Part shown: in pieces, positions 1 through 5,225 of the stretch | Numbering within the stretch: the first letter of the stretch is position 1 | How the letters are laid out: each line of letters opens with the position of its first letter | DNA from: an uncultured Polaromonas sp. | GTDB lineage: Bacteria; Pseudomonadota; Gammaproteobacteria; Burkholderiales; Burkholderiaceae | NCBI GenBank assembly: GCA_946479075.1 | Contig: CAMLDT010000197.1 | Location: 1-6,534, forward strand | Length of the DNA stretch: 6,534 nucleotides | Direction: 5' to 3' | Notes under the pieces: model-generated | Database searches by the model: none | What the model saw: only the letters and a program-made list of their open reading frames with translations | Told to the model about the DNA's origin: nothing | Made by a program: the position numbers and the translations under genes

Positions 1-85
1 CGCCAGCCCTGATCCGTCTGGCCCTGCGCTCCTCGGCGCATACAGAAGGGTGGGGAAGAAGCGAGCACGGCGACAAAAATCCGGA

Positions 86-114
86 GTCCTTGAAGCGCGA
101 AGCGCTTCAAGGAC
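86..114 (-). terminator. Perfect 13-bp hairpin, possible terminator
   Basis: Bases 86-98 and 102-114 are perfect reverse complements around a 3-base loop. Read on the minus strand, the stem is followed after six bases by a run of five T (75-79 region). That resembles an intrinsic terminator for transcripts coming leftward from the glutathione transferase gene. Against this, it lies about 170 bases beyond that gene's stop and the T-run is not directly attached to the stem. It could instead be part of a dispersed palindromic repeat. Confidence 0.35.
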
Positions 115-175
115 GGGAATCCCAACAGACGGTCATGTGTGCACGCGAGCGCAGCACACGCGGCCACATGAAGTC

Positions 176-207
176 CCCCTCCATCGCCCAGCGGGGCGAG
201 GGAGGGG
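176..207. repeat. C-rich/G-rich palindromic repeat
   Basis: Bases 176-189 pair with 194-207 over 14 positions with a single mismatch (183 against 200), leaving a 4-base loop. The right side continues into a G-rich tail (GGTTAGGGGTGGGAG, 206-220). This organisation resembles the dispersed intergenic elements of the form CCCTCnCCC...GGGnGAGGG that are common in many proteobacterial genomes. That comparison is from memory. No T-run follows on either strand, so a simple terminator is less likely. Confidence 0.5.
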
Positions 208-282
208 TTAGGGGTGGGAGTGGGGAGTTGCGCCTACTGTCCAAGGGCGAACCGGGGACGCAGCGTGACGCCCCAAGTCCGC

Positions 283-891
283 TTACTTGGTCAACCCTTC
301 ATGCCGCATGGCCGCCTGCACCGCAGGCCGCGCCGCCATGCGCTCACGAAACGCCGTGATGTTGGCAAAGCCCGTGATGTCCACGCCGACGCGGGGCGCC
401 CAGTTGGTCACGGTGAACAGATAGGGGTCGGCCACGCTGAATGCATCGCCCATGAGGTACTGCTTGCCGGCCAGCTGGCCGTCCACCCACTTCAGGCGCG
501 ACAACAGCTTGTCGATGACCGCGGACTTGTACTCGGCCGGTGTGGCGGGGTTGAACAGCGGGCTGAAGCCCTTGTGCAGCTCGGTGCTGATGAAGTTCAG
601 CCAGGACTGCATCTGCGTGCGGGCCACGGTGCCGTTGGCGGGCGCCAGCTTTTTGTCGGGCACCTGGTCGGCGATGTATTGCACGATGGCCGGGCCTTCG
701 GTGAGGCGCGTGCCGTCATCCAGCTCCAGCAGCGGCACATAACCGAGGGGGTTGATGGTGTAGTAGTCGGTGCCGTCGTCAAGCTGATGGGTTTTGGTGG
801 GGGCGGCCAGGTGCTCGAATTTCAGGCCGGATTCGTGCAGCGTGATGTGGGGGGACAGGGAGCAGGCGCCGGGTGAGTAATAAAGTTTCAT
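283..891 (-). CDS. gst: Beta-class glutathione S-transferase
   Basis: Predicted cytosolic enzyme that joins glutathione to electrophiles or reduces mixed disulfides. It is 202 residues, close to the family's usual ~200. The N-terminal thioredoxin-like domain (about 1-78) has Cys10 in GACS, the beta-class catalytic position, the cis-proline Pro53 in GYVPLL, and Glu65-Gly66, where many members have Glu-Ser. The all-helical C-terminal domain (about 88-202) carries His106-Lys107, which match beta-class active-site positions, and the helix-capping motif S152-x-A-D155. The ATG at 889-891 has an AGGA ribosome site 8 bases upstream. The gene is transcribed leftward, divergently from the DUF1328 gene. 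The fold and class are seen clearly; the substrate cannot be told from sequence. Confidence 0.95.
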   Translation of the reverse strand: MKLYYSPGACSLSPHITLHESGLKFEHLAAPTKTHQLDDGTDYYTINPLGYVPLLELDDGTRLTEGPAIVQYIADQVPDKKLAPANGTVARTQMQSWLNFISTELHKGFSPLFNPATPAEYKSAVIDKLLSRLKWVDGQLAGKQYLMGDAFSVADPYLFTVTNWAPRVGVDITGFANITAFRERMAARPAVQAAMRHEGLTK

Positions 892-1202
892 GGAAAGTGT
901 CCTGGTTGGTGTGGATGCCGCAGGGCGACGCCGCGTCGCCCAGGCTGCGATCCTAGCGCCTGGCGGCTTTTCATGCAGGCGCGCCGGCCGGGCTGTGCCG
1001 CCGGGAGCCTGCTTTCAGGCAAAAAAGTCCTTCAGCCCCCGCCAGTCAAGCGTAATCAGCTATTAAAACAGGAGCGAAATGTTGCGATCTGGCCTTGTCC
1101 TACAGGGCGTCGCGCGGGGCGCTGATTCGGCGCTGCCGAAGCCGCTCCTAAGATCACACCATTGTTTTTAGGGGCAAGTTGCGCCTCTTCAAGGAGAACC
1201 CG
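892..1202. other. Divergent intergenic region between gst and DUF1328 gene
   Basis: This 311-base gap should hold promoters for both flanking genes, but I could not fix clear -35/-10 pairs. It contains a perfect 7-bp stem with a 5-base loop (923-929 with 935-941) about 30 bases before the transferase start. A possible diverged copy of the intergenic repeat starts at 1060. A perfect 6-bp stem (1126-1131 with 1135-1140) lies in the likely leader of the DUF1328 gene. Minus-strand open frames crossing this region look like GC-driven shadows. Confidence 0.5.
1060..1131 (+). repeat. Possible third copy of the intergenic repeat
   Basis: The first 17 bases (from CTATTAAAACAGGAGCG) match the copy at 3366 at 14 of 17 positions without gaps. 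Beyond that the similarity is patchy: a CTTGTCC...AGGGC block and a GCTGATT block appear in the expected order but with extra bases between them. I infer a diverged or rearranged copy. The short match alone could be partly chance. Confidence 0.35.
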
Positions 1203-1388
1203 ATGCTGAAGTACGCCATCATTTTTGCGATCATTTCCCTGATCGCTGGTGCCCTGGGCTTTGGCGGCATTGCTGCCGGCTCTGCGGGCATTGCCAAGAT
1301 CCTGTTTGGCCTGTTCCTGATCCTGGCCGTGGTGTTCGTCGTGCTGGCGGCGCTGGGCGTCGGGGCGGTGAAAAAGGTCCTTAAATAA
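1203..1388 (+). CDS. Small DUF1328-family membrane protein
   Basis: This 61-residue protein is nearly all hydrophobic. One membrane segment lies at about residues 4-20, a Gly/Ala-rich turn at 20-29 ([11 protein letters not shown]), and a second segment at about 30-52. It ends in a basic tail (KKVLK). This is the pattern of the DUF1328/YtjA family of small inner-membrane proteins, whose function is not established. The ATG at 1203 is chosen because AAGGAG lies 6 bases upstream (1191-1196). A TTG at 1179 would lengthen the product by 8 residues but lies upstream of that ribosome site. The stop codon directly abuts the next start (TAAATG), so coupled translation with the hypothetical protein is likely. 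Confidence 0.9.
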   Translation: MLKYAIIFAIISLIAGALGFGGIAAGSAGIAKILFGLFLILAVVFVVLAALGVGAVKKVLK

Positions 1389-1697
1389 ATGCAGACCATG
1401 CTTGCGTGGCCGCAGGGTGTGACCAATCCCGCCGACAAGCGTGAACCGCAGGCCGATCCCGGCACGGCGGTGTCGCGCGACAGTGCAAAGCGCGCCAGCG
1501 TGGCGCAGTTGCTGCTGGTCGCGCGGCTGAAGGCGCGCAACCGGCGCGATCTGGCGGTGGACACGCTGGAGCGCGGCGCCCATGTGATGTGGGTGACCTG
1601 CAAAAGCTGGTTTTCTTCCGGCCAGCCGCCTTCCGGTGCGACAGACAACCCCGACACCCCGACCGACAAAGTGACCGATGCACACCGCGACCGTTGA
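1389..1697 (+). CDS. Hypothetical protein between DUF1328 and transglutaminase genes
   Basis: I do not recognise a family. The 102-residue product has a charged N-terminal third and a central Ala/Leu/Arg-rich stretch (about 36-62, probably helical, with LKARNRRDLAVDTLERG). A Trp/Cys-containing segment follows (about 65-75), then a Pro/Thr/Asp-rich tail that looks disordered. The case for a real gene is its position, with an ATG directly after the preceding stop and a 20-base overlap with the following gene, and its GC-rich third positions like its neighbours. The ribosome site is weak (AAGG inside the end of the upstream gene, 11 bases away), which fits translational coupling. Met4 is an alternative start. 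No signal peptide or membrane segment is evident. It may be lineage-specific, and a chance frame is not excluded. Confidence 0.55.
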   Translation: MQTMLAWPQGVTNPADKREPQADPGTAVSRDSAKRASVAQLLLVARLKARNRRDLAVDTLERGAHVMWVTCKSWFSSGQPPSGATDNPDTPTDKVTDAHRDR

Positions 1698-2538
1698 TTG
1701 CCTGCTTGACTATGACGTGGTGAGCCCCACGCATTTCCTGTTCAACATCGAGGCGTCCTTTCACGACAGCCACAAGGTGGTCGAGGAGCGGCTGACGGTC
1801 ACACCCAGCGTGAAGGTGCGCCACTTTTGCGACGAGCGCAATGGCAATCGTTTCTTCCGGCTGGATGCACCGCGTGGGTTGCTTTCGGTCAATTACCACG
1901 CGCAGGTGGAGCTGCACCACCCGCCGGTTCCCCTGCACCTGGACGAAGTACCGGTGACTGCGGTGCCCGACGAGGTGATGCATTACCTGATGCCCAGCCG
2001 GTACTGCGAATCCGATGTGATGAGCCGCGCCGCGCAGCAGCTTTTTGGCCATTTGCCGCTCGGGCTGTCACGGGTTCGCGCCATCGAAAGCTGGATTCAC
2101 GACTCCATTCTTTACCTGCCCGGCTTCAGCACCTCGACCACGAGCGCGCAGGAGGTCTTTGTGCAGCGTGCCGGTGTCTGCCGTGACTTTGCGCATCTGG
2201 GCATCACGCTGTGCCGCGCGCTGAACATTCCTGCGCGGCTGGTGGTGGGTTATGTGTATTTCGACGAGCCGCCCCAGGATTTCCATGCGGTGTTTGAAGC
2301 CTGGCTCGACAACCGCTGGGTGATGTTTGATCCCACGCGCATGGCGCCCATCGACCGGCTGGTGCGCATAGGCACCGGGCGTGACGCCAAGGATGTCGCT
2401 TTTGCCACCATTTTTGGCGGCGTCACCATGCTGCGCAAGGAGCTGACCATCGAGCAGGGCGACATTCGCGCGGGCGACGCCTTGTCTGCCCGGGTTTCCT
2501 CCCAGCCCGATCCTCTGGCGGATCCGGTTATCGCCTGA
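1678..2538 (+). CDS. Transglutaminase-like cysteine protein
   Basis: This 286-residue protein has a bacterial transglutaminase-like architecture. An N-terminal beta-rich region (about 1-95) includes the DYDVVSPTHFLFNIEA stretch typical of these proteins. A papain-like core (about 130-225) carries the whole catalytic triad: Cys168 in GVCRDFAHL, His203 in DFHAVFEAWL and Asp218 in VMFDPTR. Such enzymes act on amide or peptide bonds as proteases, amidases or cross-linkers; the substrate here is unknown. There is no signal peptide, so it is probably cytoplasmic. The start overlaps the hypothetical gene by 20 bases and has no strong ribosome site, suggesting coupling in one operon with the DUF1328 gene. 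The stop is only 16 bases from the converging aldolase-like gene, with no evident terminator between. Confidence 0.9.
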   Translation: MHTATVDCLLDYDVVSPTHFLFNIEASFHDSHKVVEERLTVTPSVKVRHFCDERNGNRFFRLDAPRGLLSVNYHAQVELHHPPVPLHLDEVPVTAVPDEVMHYLMPSRYCESDVMSRAAQQLFGHLPLGLSRVRAIESWIHDSILYLPGFSTSTTSAQEVFVQRAGVCRDFAHLGITLCRALNIPARLVVGYVYFDEPPQDFHAVFEAWLDNRWVMFDPTRMAPIDRLVRIGTGRDAKDVAFATIFGGVTMLRKELTIEQGDIRAGDALSARVSSQPDPLADPVIA

Positions 2539-2554
2539 AGCGGGGCCGCGCCGT

Positions 2555-3325
2555 TCAGTCGCGGTAGCTGGGGTCGAGCTTTTCCAGCTTGCGGATCAGT
2601 GAGGGCCAGACAAAGGCGCCGCCCATGCCGCCGGTTTGCACCCGCATGGCTTCGGCCACACCCTTGACGATTTGCGGATTGACCGGGATCAGCTCGCCGC
2701 CGGCCTGCGCGTCGAGCTGGATGCGGCAGGTGTTTTCGAAGGTGTACATGCTGAGGAAGGCATCGGGGACGGTCTTGCCGACCACCAGCAGGCCATGGTT
2801 GCGCAGCATCAGAAAGTTGGCCTTGCCCAGGTCGGCCTGCAGGCGCGGCTTTTCGTCGTCGCGGAAGGCCACGCCTTCATAGTCGTGATACGCCAGCGAG
2901 CCCAACACAAAGGTCGATTGCTGGCTGATCGGCAACACGCCGCACTTCTGCGCACTGACAGCAACCCCGGCCCGGGTGTGGGTGTGCATGACGCAGCCGG
3001 CATCGGCACGGGCTTCATGCACGGCGCTGTGGATCACAAAGCCGGCGGGGTTGACCGGAAAGGGCGAGTCGATGACCTTGTTGCACTTCTCGTTAACCTT
3101 GACCAGGCTGGACGCGGTGATCTCGTCGAACATCAGGCCGTAGGGATTGATCAGGAAATGATGCTGGCCCGCGCCGCTGACCGACTCTGGCAGCTTGGCG
3201 CTGATGTGGGTGAACACCAGGTCGCTCCAGCCGTACAGCGCGGTGAGCCGGTAACAGGCGGCGAGCTCGCAGCGCAACTGCCATTCTTCAGCGCTGACCA
3301 CTTCTTTCAGGGATGGGATGTGCAT
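2555..3325 (-). CDS. Class II aldolase/adducin-family protein
   Basis: This 256-residue protein has the class II aldolase/adducin fold over about residues 14-235. The three usual zinc-binding histidines are present: His114 and His116 in VMHTHT, and His177 in LRNHGLLVVG. The region before them reads NPAGFVIHSAVHEAR. Fuculose-phosphate aldolases have an SSE motif there, with the catalytic Glu73, so Gly95 appears to take the place of that glutamate. This is the adducin-like branch common in proteobacteria. Metal binding is likely, but a standard aldol cleavage mechanism is doubtful and the substrate is unknown. The ATG at 3323-3325 is supported by AAGGAG 9 bases upstream. Its upstream region carries one of the intergenic repeat copies. 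Confidence 0.9.
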   Translation of the reverse strand: MHIPSLKEVVSAEEWQLRCELAACYRLTALYGWSDLVFTHISAKLPESVSGAGQHHFLINPYGLMFDEITASSLVKVNEKCNKVIDSPFPVNPAGFVIHSAVHEARADAGCVMHTHTRAGVAVSAQKCGVLPISQQSTFVLGSLAYHDYEGVAFRDDEKPRLQADLGKANFLMLRNHGLLVVGKTVPDAFLSMYTFENTCRIQLDAQAGGELIPVNPQIVKGVAEAMRVQTGGMGGAFVWPSLIRKLEKLDPSYRD

Positions 3326-3334
3326 GGTGTTTGT

Positions 3335-3340
3335 CTCCTT
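3335..3340 (-). promoter_or_regulatory. Ribosome binding site of the aldolase-like gene
   Basis: The minus strand reads AAGGAG here, 9 bases before the ATG at 3323-3325, and fixes that start. Confidence 0.75.
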
Positions 3341-3365
3341 GGAATGTTGGCGGTGCCAGGGTACG

Positions 3366-3421
3366 CTATGAAATCAGGAGCTGCTGACGCTTGTGGGACA
3401 AGGGCTCAGGCTTGATTTGAT
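3366..3421 (+). repeat. Intergenic repeat, copy A
   Basis: This 56-base stretch aligns without gaps to 3805-3860 at 33 of 56 positions. The best-kept blocks are CTAT at the left, GAGCTG near the middle, CAAGGGCT, and GATTT near the right. It contains a perfect 5-bp stem with a GGG loop (CTTGT 3390-3394 with ACAAG 3398-3402). It sits between the cysteine-cluster gene and the aldolase-like gene. From memory, intergenic elements of this shape recur in Comamonadaceae genomes. Confidence 0.6.
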
Positions 3422-3522
3422 ACTTATTCTAGTGCGGCAGCGACACACTTGTCCCCTCGTGCAAGGCGCTGCTGCCTGACGCGGCGTGCGCATGGACCCG
3501 GTGGCTGAAATGCCGTGTTGGA

Positions 3523-3801
3523 TCAGATCCCGGATGACCGCTGAGGTGCCGTCGCCAGCTCCAGCGACGTGAGCCACACCATCGCTGCCGTGGCGCTTGC
3601 GCCGCACATTTCCGCCGACGGCATCAGTTGCCCACACACCGCCGGCCGCTCAGGCCGGCCGAAGATTCGGCAGGCATTGGCGTCGTCAAGCTGCACGCAG
3701 CGCACCCCGGCCGGCTTGCCCTGGGGCATGCCGGGAATCGGCGAGCTGATGGACGGTGCGATGCAGCAGGCGCCGCAGCCGGGGCGGCAGTTCATCACCA
3801 T
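3523..3801 (-). CDS. YkgJ-family cysteine-cluster protein
   Basis: This is a 92-residue protein of the YkgJ-type zinc/iron-chelating family, whose exact function is not established. Eight cysteines fall in the family pattern: Cys5, Cys9, Cys12, Cys13 (CRPGCGACC), then Cys35, Cys44, Cys56 and Cys66. The conserved [22 protein letters not shown] stretch starts at residue 14, and [13 protein letters not shown] spans 44-56. These residues probably bind a metal. Met3 (ATG at 3793-3795) is a strong alternative start because the conserved part begins there as MNCR. Neither ATG has a clear ribosome site. The gene is transcribed leftward behind the FMN reductase-like gene, 54 bases after its stop, and is bracketed by two repeat copies. 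Confidence 0.88.
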   Translation of the reverse strand: MVMNCRPGCGACCIAPSISSPIPGMPQGKPAGVRCVQLDDANACRIFGRPERPAVCGQLMPSAEMCGASATAAMVWLTSLELATAPQRSSGI

Positions 3802-3804
3802 TTG

Positions 3805-3860
3805 CTATCAATAAAAGAGCTGGTCATGCACGCCCAGCAAGGGCTGGAGGCCGATTTATT
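3805..3860 (+). repeat. Intergenic repeat, copy B
   Basis: This is the gapless partner of 3366-3421 in the same orientation. A stem CCAGC-AAGG-GCTGG (centred near 3837) replaces the stem of the other copy, so both copies keep a small central hairpin although its sequence differs. The right end overlaps the last bases of the flavoprotein gene, and the TTA at 3856-3858 inside the repeat is that gene's stop codon on the minus strand. Confidence 0.6.
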
Positions 3861-4446
3861 CATTCAAACGGCGGCTGGCATCCAGCACCTGCTCGATCAC
3901 GGCACGCACGCTGCTGCGGTGTTTTTCGTTGACAAGTTTGCCCTCTGTATCAAACGCATCGCCAGCGTGGCCCAGCGCGAAGGCTTTGGGCGCGACCCAG
4001 CATTGCGCGTTGAGCAGCAGCGGCGCGAGGTGGCTTTGCGAGCGCAACCCACCCAGCGCGCCGGGTGAGGCGCTGAGCATGCCCACGACCTTGCCGTTGA
4101 AGGACTTGAAGCCCTCCTGCCAGGACGGGTCGCCCCTGACCGGGCTGGAGACCCAGTCGATGGTGTTTTTCAGCAGGGCGGTGTAGCTGCCGTTGTACTC
4201 GGGCGAGCAGATGATCCAGCCGGGGTGTTCGAACAGGATCTGCTTGAGTTTCATCACGTCGGCCGGGGTGCCTTGGGCTTCCAGGTCGGCGTTGTACATC
4301 GGGATGTCGAAGTCGGCCAGCTCGATGTGGGTGACCTCGGCGCCGGCTTCACGCGCCAGGGCGGCGGCGGCGTGGGCGAGTTGGCGGTTGAAGGAAGCCT
4401 GGCGGGTGCTGCCGGCAAAGATCAGGAGTTTGGGGGGCGTGGACAT
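3856..4446 (-). CDS. NADPH-dependent FMN reductase-like flavoprotein
   Basis: This 196-residue protein is predicted to have a flavodoxin-like fold, of the family that includes NADPH-dependent FMN reductases, azoreductases and chromate/quinone reductases. The FMN phosphate loop is visible near the N-terminus (AGSTRQASFNRQLA, residues 11-24), after a short hydrophobic strand (LLIFA). The isoalloxazine-contacting motif is SPEYNGS at 81-87, followed by LLKNTIDWVS. A GKVVGMLSASPGALGG segment in the second half fits the later flavin-binding loop. It is probably a soluble oxidoreductase using NAD(P)H; the physiological acceptor is unknown. The start at 4446 gives the full N-terminal strand, and the ribosome site is weak. 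The gene is divergent from the toxin-antitoxin pair across 85 bases. Confidence 0.92.
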   Translation of the reverse strand: MSTPPKLLIFAGSTRQASFNRQLAHAAAALAREAGAEVTHIELADFDIPMYNADLEAQGTPADVMKLKQILFEHPGWIICSPEYNGSYTALLKNTIDWVSSPVRGDPSWQEGFKSFNGKVVGMLSASPGALGGLRSQSHLAPLLLNAQCWVAPKAFALGHAGDAFDTEGKLVNEKHRSSVRAVIEQVLDASRRLNE

Positions 4447-4486
4447 GGCCTGATTTCACCACGAGCAGGCAAGAGCCAGCGGCCCT

Positions 4487-4500
4487 CCCGGAAAACCGGG
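4487..4500. repeat. Short inverted repeat before the toxin-antitoxin operator
   Basis: CCCGG and CCGGG form a perfect 5-bp stem around AAAA, just before the TAAAAT sequence. No T-run follows, so it is not a clear terminator. It may belong to the shared control region of the divergent genes. Confidence 0.35.
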
Positions 4501-4534
4501 TAAAATGTACAAAACATTGAATTTGTACAAAATG
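4501..4534 (+). promoter_or_regulatory. Likely operator/promoter of the toxin-antitoxin pair
   Basis: The 9-base sequence TGTACAAAA occurs twice, at 4506-4514 and 4524-4532, 18 bases apart. The second copy lies in the 10-base palindrome TTTGTACAAA (4522-4531), and the first keeps the TGTACA core. TAAAAT at 4501-4506 could serve as a -10 box, but I see no matching -35. Phd/YefM antitoxins usually repress their own operon by binding paired palindromes beside the start codon, which this arrangement fits. The AT-rich stretch contrasts with the GC-rich surroundings. Confidence 0.55.
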
Positions 4535-4777
4535 CACTCCATTCCCCTCAGTGAGTTCCGCGCCAATGCTTCTGCCACGCTTGATCTGGTCGAGCAGGGC
4601 GAAACCGTGCGCATTTTGCGCCATGGCAAACCGGTGGCGCAGCTGGTGCCGGTGGTGGCAGAAGAGCCTGCAAAACTGCCCAGCTGGAAGCGGCCCATCG
4701 AACCGCTGAATTACTTGCGCAAGCCCGAAAAGACCGGCGCGCAGATGATCATCGAAGAGCGCGAGAGCGGCTGGTGA
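4532..4777 (+). CDS. Phd/YefM-family antitoxin
   Basis: This 81-residue antitoxin is predicted to neutralise the adjacent PIN toxin and repress their shared promoter. The N-terminal DNA-binding half (about 1-45) shows the family pattern: IPLSEFRANASATLDLV, then GETVRILRHGKPVAQLVPV. The C-terminal half (about 46-81) is charged with Trp, Pro and Tyr, ending in IIEERESGW, and is the expected toxin-binding tail. The start at 4532 is chosen because the conserved domain begins there. An in-frame ATG at 4505 would add nine residues (MYKTLNLYK) encoded by the operator repeats themselves. Neither start has a clear ribosome site. The toxin gene follows after 10 bases. Confidence 0.88.
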   Translation: MHSIPLSEFRANASATLDLVEQGETVRILRHGKPVAQLVPVVAEEPAKLPSWKRPIEPLNYLRKPEKTGAQMIIEERESGW

Positions 4778-4787
4778 CAGGCCTGCC

Positions 4788-5207
4788 ATGAATATCCTGT
4801 TTGACGCTTCGGCGATTTTCAAACGCTACTCCGGCGAGACCGGGGTCGCGCAGGTGCTGACGCTGCAGGCCAGGGCCAGCCGCATCACCGCTTCGGCGCA
4901 CTGCAAGGCGGAAGTGGCGTCAGCCCTTACCCGGCAATGGCGTGAGCGCCTGTTCAACGATGAAGAATACGAACGCATTCTCGCGGCCATCCACAGCGAC
5001 TTTGACGAACTCACCGTGATGCCCCTGTCGTCGCCCGTCGAACGGTATGCCATTGCTGCGATGCGGCTGGCGACCCTGCGCGGCATGGATGCACTGCACA
5101 TTGGCAGCGCCCAGGCTGCCAATGTGGATCTTTTTGTCACCGCCGACCGGCGCCAGGCCCAGGCGGCGGCGGCTGTCGGCCTGAAGACTGAACTGATAGA
5201 AGCCTGA
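4788..5207 (+). CDS. PIN-domain toxin (VapC-like ribonuclease)
   Basis: This 139-residue protein is predicted to be a metal-dependent endoribonuclease toxin. The PIN acidic residues are all present: Asp6 in LFDASAIFKRY, Glu42 in KAEVASALTR, Asp101 in GMDALHIGSA and Asp120 in FVTADRRQ, so the active site looks intact. The length is normal for VapC-type toxins, many of which cut tRNA or rRNA; the target here is unknown. It is translated with the antitoxin (10-base gap, weak AGG-type ribosome site). Pairing a PIN toxin with a Phd/YefM-type antitoxin is a known mixed arrangement. The stop lies 18 bases before mnmG, so toxin-operon transcripts could read into it. Confidence 0.9.
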   Translation: MNILFDASAIFKRYSGETGVAQVLTLQARASRITASAHCKAEVASALTRQWRERLFNDEEYERILAAIHSDFDELTVMPLSSPVERYAIAAMRLATLRGMDALHIGSAQAANVDLFVTADRRQAQAAAAVGLKTELIEA

Positions 5208-5225
5208 AGGCTGAAGAAGACCCCT

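Larger units (their letters stand above)
1..282. other. Left-edge non-coding stretch with hairpins
   Basis: I see no convincing gene here. Plus-strand frames are open for part of the stretch, but the translations are Arg/Gly/Ser-rich with no recognisable family, and they run through the inverted repeats described separately. Besides those hairpins there is a 7-base long-range inverted repeat (14-20 with 126-132) that could enclose the 86-114 hairpin in RNA. A 6-base stem (273-278 with 285-290) overlaps the stop codon of the minus-strand transferase gene. Confidence 0.5.

Noticed and set aside
90..359. An 89-residue plus-strand frame at the left edge
   Set aside because: It starts with TTG inside the 13-bp hairpin, is encoded by the repeats, and runs into the 3' end of gst on the other strand; no family resemblance.
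214..876. A 220-residue open frame on the plus strand opposite the glutathione transferase
   Set aside because: It is a mirror of a well-supported gene, with His/Gly/Val-rich shadow composition.
1056..2052. Minus-strand open frames across the DUF1328/transglutaminase run
   Set aside because: They overlap genes with clear membrane or catalytic motifs and read as basic, low-information sequence.
2539..2554. A bidirectional terminator between the convergent genes
   Set aside because: The gap is only 16 bases, and I see no stem with a T-run there.
2636..3415. A 259-residue open frame on the plus strand opposite the aldolase-like gene
   Set aside because: It is the antisense shadow of a gene with metal-binding motifs and a good ribosome site; no family features are visible.
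3374..3637. An 87-residue minus-strand frame overlapping the YkgJ-family gene
   Set aside because: It overlaps the cysteine-cluster gene in another frame and extends through repeat copy A, without recognisable features.
3641..3659. 7-bp inverted repeat GCCGGCC/GGCCGGC
   Set aside because: It lies within the conserved coding region of the cysteine-cluster gene (GRPERPA) and is explained by codon choice.
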